DNA of 64,000 nt. It comes from Anthropogastromicrobium aceti. GTDB taxonomy: Bacteria; Bacillota; Clostridia; Lachnospirales; Lachnospiraceae. Below, piece after piece: positions 6,853-14,976 of this stretch. Both the position numbers and the translations under genes were made by a program. Numbering within the stretch: the stretch's first letter is position 1; each line of letters opens with the position of its first letter. The DNA lies in NCBI RefSeq assembly GCF_025567095.1, contig NZ_JAOQJH010000008.1; one strand, 5' to 3'. Below the pieces are notes generated by a model, which was not told the origin of the DNA, searched no databases, and worked only from the letters and a program-made list of their open reading frames with translations.

Positions 6853-8223
6853 ATGAAATCATTTGGCGCATATATTTCAAAATATCTGGCATCGTTTGCC
6901 GCATTTATTCTACTTCTATTATTTATCAATGTAATAATTTTTGTTGTCGCATTTCATAAAACTGTGACAGAAGATTATGGAGCTACGTCTCCTCGAACAA
7001 TGTTGGAGCGAACTGCCGCTTCGGTAACTCATGATGCCTTATCAGAGGAGGCAGCACAAAGATTGCGTGAGCAAAATATTTGGGCGCTGTATCTGACGCC
7101 TGATGGCAATTGCTTTTGGGCATTTGACTTGCCTGCTGAGATTCCGCAAAGCTATACGATTCAGGATGTTGCATTATTTTCCAAGGGGTATTTGGCTGAT
7201 TATCCTGTTTTTGTCTGGAATACGGCCGATGGTCTTTTGGTACTAGGCTATCCGAAAAACAGCTATATGAAGTTAACCAGTAATTATTATTCAATCGCGG
7301 CAATTCAGAGACTTCCGCTTTTTCTTATGGGAATGCTGGGAACGGATCTTATATGCTTGTTTATTGCGTATTATTACTCAAGGCGTAAGATCATTCGAAA
7401 TACGGAACCGATTGTAGCGGCAGTGGAAAAACTATCGGATGGCAAGGCAATTTCCCTTCATGTGGATGGAGAACTGGCTGAAATTGCAGAAAGTGTAAAT
7501 AAGGCATCAAACATTTTAAGTAAACAAAATGAGGCGAGAGCCAACTGGATTAGCGGTGTTTCTCATGATATTCGCACACCGCTTTCCATGATTATGGGAT
7601 ATGCAGAGCGTATTGCACAGAGTAAAGAGGCTAGTACATCAATCAAGGAGCAAGCCGAGATTGTGCGAAATCAAAGCGTGAAGATCAAAGAGCTTGTACA
7701 GGACTTAAATTTGGTATCGCAGTTAGAATATGAAATGCAGCCGCTTCATCTGGAAGTCATTCGCTTATCAAAGCTTATCCGTTCTTACGCAGCGGAACTA
7801 CTTAATTCTGGCATTTCAGATACCTATACGATCGAAATTGAAATTGCAGAGAATGCTGAAAATGCAGTTTTGGAAGGGGATGCTCGTTTAATTCTGCGTG
7901 CAATCAGTAATCTTGTGCAAAACAGTATCAAGCATAATCCAGATGGCTGCAAAATTTATCTTGCGCTGGAGTGCACAAAAAAATATGCGAAGAATTGTCT
8001 TATCATCTCTGTTACAGACGATGGCATCGGGATCTCACCTGAGAAACGATGCGAGTTAGAAAAAAAGCCACATTATATGGAAAGCACAGACGAGCGTCTG
8101 GATTTGCGGCATGGATTAGGACTTTTGATCGTACAGCAAATCGTGAGTGCTCATAAAGGCACGATGCAAATTGTAGACGCAGTGCCACATGGGTGCAAAA
8201 CGAGTTTGACTTTTGTTTTGTAA
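6853..8223 (+). CDS. Sensor histidine kinase, CprK/SpaK-like
   Basis: A 456-residue kinase: a membrane helix at about residues 10-32, an extracytoplasmic domain of roughly 120 residues, a second helix around 155-175, a HAMP-like linker, then the H-box S-H-D-I-R-T-P with His238, N-box N-S-I-K-H-N-P, G1 D-D-G-I-G-I and G2 G-L-G-L-L-I. The ATG at 6853 was chosen because GTGAGG lies ten bases before it; a GTG at 6838 overlaps the regulator stop and is an alternative. The extracytoplasmic domain fits sensors of lantibiotic-type peptides. Confidence 0.85.
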   Translation: MKSFGAYISKYLASFAAFILLLLFINVIIFVVAFHKTVTEDYGATSPRTMLERTAASVTHDALSEEAAQRLREQNIWALYLTPDGNCFWAFDLPAEIPQSYTIQDVALFSKGYLADYPVFVWNTADGLLVLGYPKNSYMKLTSNYYSIAAIQRLPLFLMGMLGTDLICLFIAYYYSRRKIIRNTEPIVAAVEKLSDGKAISLHVDGELAEIAESVNKASNILSKQNEARANWISGVSHDIRTPLSMIMGYAERIAQSKEASTSIKEQAEIVRNQSVKIKELVQDLNLVSQLEYEMQPLHLEVIRLSKLIRSYAAELLNSGISDTYTIEIEIAENAENAVLEGDARLILRAISNLVQNSIKHNPDGCKIYLALECTKKYAKNCLIISVTDDGIGISPEKRCELEKKPHYMESTDERLDLRHGLGLLIVQQIVSAHKGTMQIVDAVPHGCKTSLTFVL

Positions 8224-8252
8224 TTGACCGAAGCGTGCAGATGCGCTATACT
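8224..8252 (+). promoter_or_regulatory. Sigma-A promoter upstream of the AAA+ gene
   Basis: TTGACC (8224-8229), a 17-base spacer and TATACT (8247-8252), directly after the kinase stop and about 90 bases before the AAA+ start codon. Confidence 0.65.
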
Positions 8253-8344
8253 GAAACCATGACGAAGCCAATAGGTAGCCTGCTGTTAAAATATGGCTGT
8301 AGATTGGAATCATCAACAACGACATCAAATAAGCGAGGAAGAAA

Positions 8345-9835
8345 ATGAGAGTTTTTGATTTCAGTAACCAGACAGAAGAAAAGGTTAATCCGGAGTGTAC
8401 ATATACGACATTTCGTTCTAACGAAGAGATCTCTACACCAGAGCATCCAATTTTTGTTCTAGATAATAAAGAAAAAGAGCATGCGCATCATTCCACTGGA
8501 TTTTTTACAAATCCGACAAAGAGAACAGCATTTGAATTTAAAGAGGAAAATTCAAAAGAATCCTATACCGCTGATATTTTGAAGGTAGATTCACGTTTTG
8601 TTGGACTTGTGCGTTGGCTTGGCGACAACCATATTAATGTGCGTTTGTCAGGAGAAAATACAGCAGAAGGATATGCAGTTTATAAGATTCGCGAGATCGC
8701 ATTTGGCGGCGGTACAAAGCTTTCAGCAGAGGATGGTTTCTTACAGTTTATGATTGACCGTCTGCTTGCAAGTGATGCACCGGCAGAAGAGGCTGAAGAT
8801 GAAGATAAAGAAGAGCTTGGCGATGACATGAAGATCACTAGCCTTCAGAGCATTACAGACTTTTTGACATGTGCTGGAAAGACACTTCCAGACAATATTC
8901 GTCTGTGGGCGAGACGAAATCTGGCTGTAGCGCGTTCTCACGAGGTTTCCCCAGAGGAGAAACGTCATGCGCAGCGTGCGCTTTCTATTATGATGAATAT
9001 CCAGTGGAAGAGCAATTATTTTGAGGCAATTGATCCAGAGTATGCCCGTCAGGTGCTTGACGAAGAACTTTACGGCATGGAGCGCGTAAAGCAAAGAATT
9101 ATAGAGACTATCATTCAGATTAACCGTACACACACACTTCCGGCATATGGTCTTTTGCTTGTAGGACCGGCTGGTACTGGAAAATCTCAGATTGCCTATG
9201 CAGTTGCCAGAATCCTGAAGCTGCCGTGGACTACACTCGATATGAGTTCCATCAACGACCCAGAGCAGTTAACTGGAAGCTCACGTATCTACGCAAATGC
9301 AAAACCAGGTATTATCATGGAAGCTTTCTCAGCAGCGCGTGAATCAAATCTTGTATTCATCATCAACGAGCTTGACAAAGCAGCATCAAGTAAGGGCAGC
9401 GGCAACCCAGCCGATGTACTTTTGACACTTCTTGATAATCTTGGATTTACTGATAACTATATGGAGTGTATGGTTCCGACTGGCGGCGTTTACCCTATTG
9501 CAACTGCCAATAATAAGGATCAGATCAGTGCTCCACTTATGTCTCGTTTTGCCGTGATCGACATTCCAGACTACACAAAGGAAGAGAAGATGATTATTTT
9601 CACAAAATTCTCCTTGCCTAAGGTACTGCGCCGCATGGGTCTTCGTGAGGGTGAGTGCATCGTCACACCAGAAGCAGTTGAAGCAGTTGTTGATCTTTAC
9701 GCACATACAACAGGTATCCGTGATTTAGAGCAGGCAGCAGAGCATATCGCTGCAAATGCACTGTATCGCATCGAGGTCAACAAAGTGGAAAATGTTACTT
9801 TCGATGTCGCAATGGTGAAAGAATTGTTTGAATAA
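8345..9835 (+). CDS. Lon-like AAA+ ATPase without a protease domain
   Basis: Of 496 residues, 1-150 are not recognised and include an acidic linker (about 144-160). Residues about 230-496 form an AAA+ module closest to the Lon ATPase, with L-D-E-E-L-Y-G-M-E-R-V-K (238-249), Walker A G-P-A-G-T-G-K-S (274-281), a sensor-1 region A-T-A-N-N and a sensor-2 region G-I-R-D-L-E-Q. The Walker B motif reads I-I-N-E-L, with Asn341 in place of the usual Asp, while the catalytic Glu342 remains. There is no Ser-Lys protease domain. It has its own promoter and GAGGAAG ribosome binding site and precedes spoVAD. Its role is unknown; remodelling or loading of a protein partner is possible. Confidence 0.75.
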   Translation: MRVFDFSNQTEEKVNPECTYTTFRSNEEISTPEHPIFVLDNKEKEHAHHSTGFFTNPTKRTAFEFKEENSKESYTADILKVDSRFVGLVRWLGDNHINVRLSGENTAEGYAVYKIREIAFGGGTKLSAEDGFLQFMIDRLLASDAPAEEAEDEDKEELGDDMKITSLQSITDFLTCAGKTLPDNIRLWARRNLAVARSHEVSPEEKRHAQRALSIMMNIQWKSNYFEAIDPEYARQVLDEELYGMERVKQRIIETIIQINRTHTLPAYGLLLVGPAGTGKSQIAYAVARILKLPWTTLDMSSINDPEQLTGSSRIYANAKPGIIMEAFSAARESNLVFIINELDKAASSKGSGNPADVLLTLLDNLGFTDNYMECMVPTGGVYPIATANNKDQISAPLMSRFAVIDIPDYTKEEKMIIFTKFSLPKVLRRMGLREGECIVTPEAVEAVVDLYAHTTGIRDLEQAAEHIAANALYRIEVNKVENVTFDVAMVKELFE

Positions 9836-9854
9836 ATAGTTAAATGTGAAATCT

Positions 9855-9883
9855 GCATAAAATATTTCCTTTTGGGCAAAGTA
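9855..9883 (+). promoter_or_regulatory. Possible sigma-G promoter of spoVAD-spoVAE
   Basis: GCATA (9855-9859) and CAAAGTA (9877-9883) are 17 bases apart. They resemble the forespore sigma-G pattern GHATR and CATWHTA, with mismatches in the -10 box. No sigma-A promoter is evident in this gap. The call rests partly on the known forespore expression of spoVA genes. Confidence 0.35.
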
Positions 9884-9922
9884 GTTTTGAAATGAAAACT
9901 ATATCCATAACAAGGAGCGATT

Positions 9923-11032
9923 ATGCAGACAGGAACAGCAAGTATACGTTTTGAGAGGCCGCCCCGCATTCTGCAGGCGGCCTCTGTTGTTGGCCCAAAA
10001 GAGGCAGAGGGGCCATTTGGTGCACTATTTGATGAAATTGATCCTGACGGAAAGTGTGGACAGGATAATTGGGAACAGGCAGAGAGTGAGCTTCAAAAGC
10101 GAGCCGTAAAGAAAGTAATTGAGAAGGCACATCTTTTGCCGAAGCAGATTCGCTATGTATTTGCAGGTGATTTGCTTGGCCAGTGTATCGCAAGCAGTTT
10201 TGGAATTAGTGAACTAAACTGCCCGACAATTGGCATGTATGGTGCTTGTTCTACAATGGGGCTTACACTTTCAACGGGTGCTATGTTTGTGAATGCAGGA
10301 TATGCAGATCATGTACTTTGTGTGACAAGCAGCCATTATGCCTCTGCAGAGAGGCAGTTTCGCTTCCCATCTGATTATGGAAACCAGAGACCACTCAGTG
10401 CAGAATGGACTGTAACAGGTTCAGGAGCTGTTGTACTTGAAAGTGTTCAGACACACACTACAACCCAACTCGACATTCCACTTGCCAAAATCACAGGAGT
10501 AACGACAGGAAAAATCGTAGACTATGGAATAACAGATTCAATGAATATGGGTGCGGCGATGGCTCCTGCCGCATGTGATACGATTGTGCAGCATTTTGAA
10601 GATTTTAAGACAAAACCAAGCGATTACGACAAGATCATTACAGGCGACCTTAGCCAGATAGGTAGTAAACTATTAATTGATTTGCTTCGCGAAAAAAAGA
10701 TTGATATTTCTGATCGTCATATGGACTGTGGACTGGAAATCTTTAAACGAAAAGAGCAGGATGTTCACGCAGGTGGAAGCGGATGTGGCTGCAGTGCTGT
10801 GATATTGGCTTCGTATATCTTGCCTCAGATTCAAAAAAAGATCTGGAAACGTGTGCTTTTTGTTCCGACAGGCGCGCTTTTGTCAAAGATTTCATTTAAT
10901 GAAGGTGCAAGCATTCCAGGCATTGCACATGCAGTAGTCATCGAAGCGCTTGACTCATTCGATGAACGTTTTGAGAAGAAACAAAAGACTATGTCATTAG
11001 CAGAAGGAGGCAAATCATGCAGGAATATCTAA
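9923..11032 (+). CDS. spoVAD: Stage V sporulation protein AD
   Basis: The 369-residue protein matches SpoVAD throughout, including R-P-P-R-I-L-Q-A-A near the N-terminus and the thiolase-like fold motif G-A-C-S-T-M. SpoVAD belongs to the SpoVA channel that loads dipicolinic acid into the spore core and releases it at germination; SpoVAD binds dipicolinic acid. AAGGAGCG precedes the ATG. It overlaps spoVAE by 16 bases. The usual upstream partner spoVAC is absent here; its place is taken by the AAA+ gene. Confidence 0.95.
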   Translation: MQTGTASIRFERPPRILQAASVVGPKEAEGPFGALFDEIDPDGKCGQDNWEQAESELQKRAVKKVIEKAHLLPKQIRYVFAGDLLGQCIASSFGISELNCPTIGMYGACSTMGLTLSTGAMFVNAGYADHVLCVTSSHYASAERQFRFPSDYGNQRPLSAEWTVTGSGAVVLESVQTHTTTQLDIPLAKITGVTTGKIVDYGITDSMNMGAAMAPAACDTIVQHFEDFKTKPSDYDKIITGDLSQIGSKLLIDLLREKKIDISDRHMDCGLEIFKRKEQDVHAGGSGCGCSAVILASYILPQIQKKIWKRVLFVPTGALLSKISFNEGASIPGIAHAVVIEALDSFDERFEKKQKTMSLAEGGKSCRNI

Positions 11033-11376
11033 TTGCATTTGCAGTCGGTGGCACGATCTGTGCGCTTTCACAGCTTCTGATGGACAAGACAAAGCTGATG
11101 CCAGGTCGAATTATGGTTATTCTTGTGGTTACAGGAGTAGTTTTAGGTGCATTCGGCATTTATGAGCCATTTAAAGAGTGGGCAGGAGCAGGGGCAAGTG
11201 TGCCGCTTCTTGGTTTTGGCAATACGCTCTGGAAAGGTGTCAAAAAAGCAGTCGATGAGGAAGGATTGCTTGGCATCTTTAAGGGCGGACTGACCGCCAG
11301 CTCAGCAGGTATCTGTGCAGCGATTGTATTTGGATATCTTGCATCGTTAGTCAGCCATCCAAAACTAAAAAAATAA
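11017..11376 (+). CDS. spoVAE: Stage V sporulation protein AE
   Basis: A 119-residue membrane protein with about three to four hydrophobic segments and the SpoVAE signature region G-R-I-M-V around residue 30. It is a subunit of the spore inner-membrane dipicolinate channel. It starts inside the end of spoVAD (16-base overlap) with AAGGAGG ahead of the ATG, which implies coupled translation. The length is typical. Confidence 0.93.
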   Translation: MQEYLIAFAVGGTICALSQLLMDKTKLMPGRIMVILVVTGVVLGAFGIYEPFKEWAGAGASVPLLGFGNTLWKGVKKAVDEEGLLGIFKGGLTASSAGICAAIVFGYLASLVSHPKLKK

Positions 11377-11385
11377 ACTGCAGCA

Positions 11386-11414
11386 TTTACAGTGCCAATT
11401 GTATCAGCTATAAT
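11386..11414 (+). promoter_or_regulatory. Sigma-A promoter of glpK
   Basis: TTTACA (11386-11391), 17 bases, TATAAT (11409-11414), about 80 bases before the glpK start. Confidence 0.7.
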
Positions 11415-11493
11415 AGTGTCAGAATCAGTATTCGGAGTGAAAAAATAACACGATAAATCCGACAGGATACGAAGCAGATTAGGAGGACACACA

Positions 11494-12996
11494 ATGGAAA
11501 AATACATGATGGCGCTGGATCAGGGAACAACTAGCTCTCGCTGCATTTTATTTGACCGAAAGGGAAATATCTGCAGTGTTGCTCAAAAGGAATTTGAGCA
11601 GCATTATCCAAAGCCAGGCTGGGTAGAGCATGACCCGATGGAAATTTGGGCATCACAGGTGAGTGTATTATCAGAGGCAATGAATAAAATAGCAGCGCTT
11701 CCTGAGCAGATTCATGCAATCGGCATTACGAATCAGCGAGAGACTACGATCATTTGGGATAAAAAGACAGGTCGTCCAATTTATCCGGCAATTGTATGGC
11801 AGTGCCGCCGTACAAGTGAGCGAATTGATCGTCTAAGAGCAGATGGTATGACGCAAAAGGTTCGTGAAAAAACAGGATTAGTTCCAGATGCTTATTTTTC
11901 AGCAACAAAAATTGAATGGATCTTAGATCAGGTGCCAGGAGCCAGAAAGCGTGCACAGGAGGGCGAGCTTCTTTTTGGAACGGTTGATTGCTGGCTTGTA
12001 TGGAAACTGACAGGCGGCGCTGTACATGCAACAGATTACACAAACGCATCAAGAACAATGTTGTTTAACATTCATACGCTGGAGTGGGATAAGGAACTTT
12101 TGGAATACTTTAATATTCCGCAATCTATGCTTCCAAAGGTTCTTCCAAGCAGCTGCATTTACGGAAAAACAGATCCAGAGGTTACAGGTGGTGCTATTCC
12201 GATTGCGGGAATTGCGGGAGACCAGCAGGCAGCACTTTTTGGTCAGTGCTGTTTTGAGCCTGGTGATGTAAAGAATACATACGGAACAGGATGCTTTCTT
12301 TTGATGAATACAGGTGCAGAGCCGGTAAACTCTGATCATGGACTTGTCACAACAATTGCAGCAGGTTCGCCGGGTGAAGTGCAGTATGCGCTTGAGGGAA
12401 GTGTGTTTGTTGCAGGAGCGACAATTCAATGGCTTCGTGATGAGCTTTGGATGATTAGAAGTGCTTCTGAGACAGAAAGCTTATGTCAGTCTGTTGAGGA
12501 TACGGCAGGTTCTTATCTGGTGCCGGCATTCACAGGACTTGGTGCACCATATTGGAATCAATATGCAAGAGGTACGTTTGTAGGACTGACAAGAGGTGTA
12601 AGCCGTGCTCATTTTGTGCGCGCGGCCGTTGAATCACTTGCGTATCAGGTACATGATGTGCTTGAAGCAATGGAGCAGGACAGCGGTTATACAATTGAGA
12701 TATTAAAGGCAGATGGCGGTGCAAGTGCAAATAATTTCCTTCTGCAGTTTCAGGCAGATATTCTTGATGCACAGGTAGATCGCCCAGGATGTATCGAGAC
12801 AACAGCACTAGGTGCAGCTTACCTGGCAGGTCTTGCAACAGGATATTGGAAAGATAAAGAAGAGATTCGTGCTAATTGGCAGCTGCAGCGCTCATTTATG
12901 CCGTCAATAGGAGAGACAAAGAGAAAGCAAAAGCTAAAGGGCTGGAAAAAGGCAGTTCGTTGTGCACTTTTCTGGGCAAATGATGAAGAGGAATAA
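11494..12996 (+). CDS. glpK: Glycerol kinase
   Basis: A 500-residue FGGY kinase with D-Q-G-T-T-S-S-R at the N-terminus, the I-A-G-D-Q-Q-A-A-L-F-G motif and N-T-Y-G-T-G. It phosphorylates glycerol to sn-glycerol 3-phosphate with ATP. AGGAGGACACACA precedes the ATG. The loop before the G-D-Q-Q motif reads S-C-I-Y-G-K-T and lacks the His that HPr phosphorylates in bacillus and enterococcus enzymes, so PTS activation is not expected. It stands alone with its own promoter and terminator; no glpF or glpO is adjacent. Confidence 0.96.
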   Translation: MEKYMMALDQGTTSSRCILFDRKGNICSVAQKEFEQHYPKPGWVEHDPMEIWASQVSVLSEAMNKIAALPEQIHAIGITNQRETTIIWDKKTGRPIYPAIVWQCRRTSERIDRLRADGMTQKVREKTGLVPDAYFSATKIEWILDQVPGARKRAQEGELLFGTVDCWLVWKLTGGAVHATDYTNASRTMLFNIHTLEWDKELLEYFNIPQSMLPKVLPSSCIYGKTDPEVTGGAIPIAGIAGDQQAALFGQCCFEPGDVKNTYGTGCFLLMNTGAEPVNSDHGLVTTIAAGSPGEVQYALEGSVFVAGATIQWLRDELWMIRSASETESLCQSVEDTAGSYLVPAFTGLGAPYWNQYARGTFVGLTRGVSRAHFVRAAVESLAYQVHDVLEAMEQDSGYTIEILKADGGASANNFLLQFQADILDAQVDRPGCIETTALGAAYLAGLATGYWKDKEEIRANWQLQRSFMPSIGETKRKQKLKGWKKAVRCALFWANDEEE

Positions 12997-13036
12997 AAAA
13001 GAAGGCAGTCCCGATAAGGATTGCCTCTTTTGTTTA
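12996..13036. terminator. Bidirectional terminator between glpK and pyrG
   Basis: Arms AGGCAGTCC (13003-13011) and GGATTGCCT (13018-13026) pair with one G-U; T-rich tracts follow on both strands, so it can serve both converging genes. Confidence 0.8.
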
Positions 13037-13040
13037 AGAA

Positions 13041-14663
13041 TTAATTCTGTTCGCTTTGATTTTTCTGATACTCCAGTGCAGCACCGATGAAGCCCTTAAA
13101 CAGTGGATGTGGGCGATTTGGTCTTGACTTTAATTCTGGATGAGCCTGGGTACCAATAAACCACGGATGATTTGGAAGCTCGATCATCTCTACAATGCGG
13201 CCGTCTGGTGAGATACCAGAAAGAGTCATGCCGTGAGAAGTGAGGGCAGCACGGTAATCGTTGTTGACCTCATAACGGTGACGATGACGCTCTGCGATTT
13301 TCTCAGTGCCGTAAAGCTGATAAGCCTTTGTGTCCTTTCCTAAGATACATGGATAAGAGCCAAGACGTAATGTACCACCGATGTCAGTGACACCATTTTG
13401 ATCTGGCATCAGATGGATAACTGGATGAGCGGTTTGCGGATCAAGCTCAATGCTGTGTGCATCGCGAATGTCAAGAACATGACGGGCAAACTCAACGATT
13501 GCCATCTGCATGCCAAGGCACAGGCCAAGGAATGGAATGTTATTTTCACGTGCATAGCGGATAGAGGTAATCATGCCCTCAATACCACGATCACCAAAGC
13601 CGCCAGGAACGATAACACCGGATACATCCTTTAATTGTTCAGCTACATTCTCAGTTGTTACCTGCTCAGAATCAACCCATTTAATAGTTACACTTGCATG
13701 ATGAGCAACACCGCCGTGCTTAAGTGCCTCAACAACACTGATATATGCATCGTGAAGTGAGGTATACTTTCCGACAAGAGCAACGGTTACAGAGCTTGTC
13801 GGATTCTTCCATGCATCCACCATAGCTTTCCACTCGTCAAGATCAGGTTTTGGACTATCAAGACCAAGGCATTCGCAGGCAACGTCTGCTAAATGTTCTT
13901 CCTCAAGCATAAGCGGAACCTCATATAATACGTCACAGTTCAAATTTTCTAATACGTGGCTGACTGGAACATTACAGAACAGACCGATCTTAGCCTTCAT
14001 CTGGTCGCCCATTGGGTAATCGCTGCGGCACATGATGACATCTGGCTGAAGTCCCATTCCCTGAAGCTCTTTAACGCTTGCCTGTGTAGGCTTTGTTTTC
14101 AGCTCCTGAGAAGCAGATAGATACGGGATCAGGGTAACATGAATCAGCATAGAATTGTTGCGGCCAACCTCATGCTGGAACTGACGGATAGACTCTAAAA
14201 ACGGCTGACTCTCGATATCACCGACAGTACCGCCAACCTCGATAATGGCAATTTCTGTCTTATCAGTTGTAAAATTGCGGTAGAAACGATCCTTAATTTC
14301 ATTTGTGATGTGAGGGATTACCTGCACGGTACCGCCGCCGTAATCGCCACGGCGCTCGCGTTGCAGTACGCTCCAGTAAACCTTTCCAGTGGTAACATTG
14401 GAATTGCGGGTGAGGCTTTCATCAATAAAGCGCTCATAGTGACCAAGATCAAGATCAGTCTCAGCGCCGTCATCGGTGACAAACACCTCTCCGTGCTGAA
14501 CCGGGTTCATAGTTCCTGGGTCAATGTTGATATAAGGGTCGAATTTTTGCATGGTAACGGTGTAGCCGCGCGCCTTTAACAGACGGCCAAGTGATGCGGC
14601 AGTGATTCCTTTTCCAAGTCCGGATACGACGCCTCCGGTGACAAATACGTACTTAACAGGCAT
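13041..14663 (-). CDS. pyrG: CTP synthase
   Basis: The 540-residue protein has the N-terminal synthetase domain (T-G-G-V-V-S-G-L-G-K-G) and the C-terminal glutamine amidotransferase domain with the nucleophile motif G-L-C-L-G-M-Q and a late H-P-E. It converts UTP to CTP using glutamine and ATP, the last step of pyrimidine nucleotide synthesis. Length is normal. GAGGAGGTAAT precedes the start. It converges with glpK and diverges from ftsH. Confidence 0.97.
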   Translation of the reverse strand: MPVKYVFVTGGVVSGLGKGITAASLGRLLKARGYTVTMQKFDPYINIDPGTMNPVQHGEVFVTDDGAETDLDLGHYERFIDESLTRNSNVTTGKVYWSVLQRERRGDYGGGTVQVIPHITNEIKDRFYRNFTTDKTEIAIIEVGGTVGDIESQPFLESIRQFQHEVGRNNSMLIHVTLIPYLSASQELKTKPTQASVKELQGMGLQPDVIMCRSDYPMGDQMKAKIGLFCNVPVSHVLENLNCDVLYEVPLMLEEEHLADVACECLGLDSPKPDLDEWKAMVDAWKNPTSSVTVALVGKYTSLHDAYISVVEALKHGGVAHHASVTIKWVDSEQVTTENVAEQLKDVSGVIVPGGFGDRGIEGMITSIRYARENNIPFLGLCLGMQMAIVEFARHVLDIRDAHSIELDPQTAHPVIHLMPDQNGVTDIGGTLRLGSYPCILGKDTKAYQLYGTEKIAERHRHRYEVNNDYRAALTSHGMTLSGISPDGRIVEMIELPNHPWFIGTQAHPELKSRPNRPHPLFKGFIGAALEYQKNQSEQN

Positions 14664-14847
14664 AATTACCTCCTCTGAAGAAAAATAAAAGTGTCAATAG
14701 TAAAATGCGTGTATGAACTATTCAGCCATATAAAATAAATCCATATATTACAGAAAGCAATTTTACTGGCTCTGAATAGTCAACAAAATCAGAGTTATTA
14801 TACAACCATTTTTTTTTCTGCGCCACTATTATTTCACAGAAATTTTA
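14664..14847 (-). promoter_or_regulatory. pyrG leader with an imperfect inverted repeat
   Basis: On the minus strand a TTGTATAAT box lies near 14797-14805. The leader then holds GACTATTCAGAGCC (14769-14782) and GGCTGAATAGTTC (14714-14726), which can pair with a small bulge across about 42 bases. No clean terminator with a T run is visible, so the role of the stem in pyrG control is uncertain. The rest of the stretch is A/T-rich without genes. Confidence 0.4.
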
Positions 14848-14876
14848 TTGCAATATTGCATGTTCAATTATATAAT
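14848..14876 (+). promoter_or_regulatory. Sigma-A promoter of ftsH
   Basis: TTGCAA (14848-14853), 17 bases, TATAAT (14871-14876), about 100 bases before the ftsH start. Confidence 0.7.
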
Positions 14877-14976
14877 AGTTACAGTTTACTTCTCATGTAT
14901 GTTTCTTAGACTTTGCTAAAGTAGCTTTATAAGGCACGCATGATGGGTACTGAAAATGAAGAAAGGTGAGGAACGA

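Noticed and set aside
3603..8223. Lantibiotic biosynthetic cluster
   Set aside because: No precursor, LanB, LanC, LanM or LanT genes are present; only transporter and two-component genes.
8345..9835. Full Lon protease
   Set aside because: The sequence ends after the AAA+ lid; no Ser-Lys protease domain exists.
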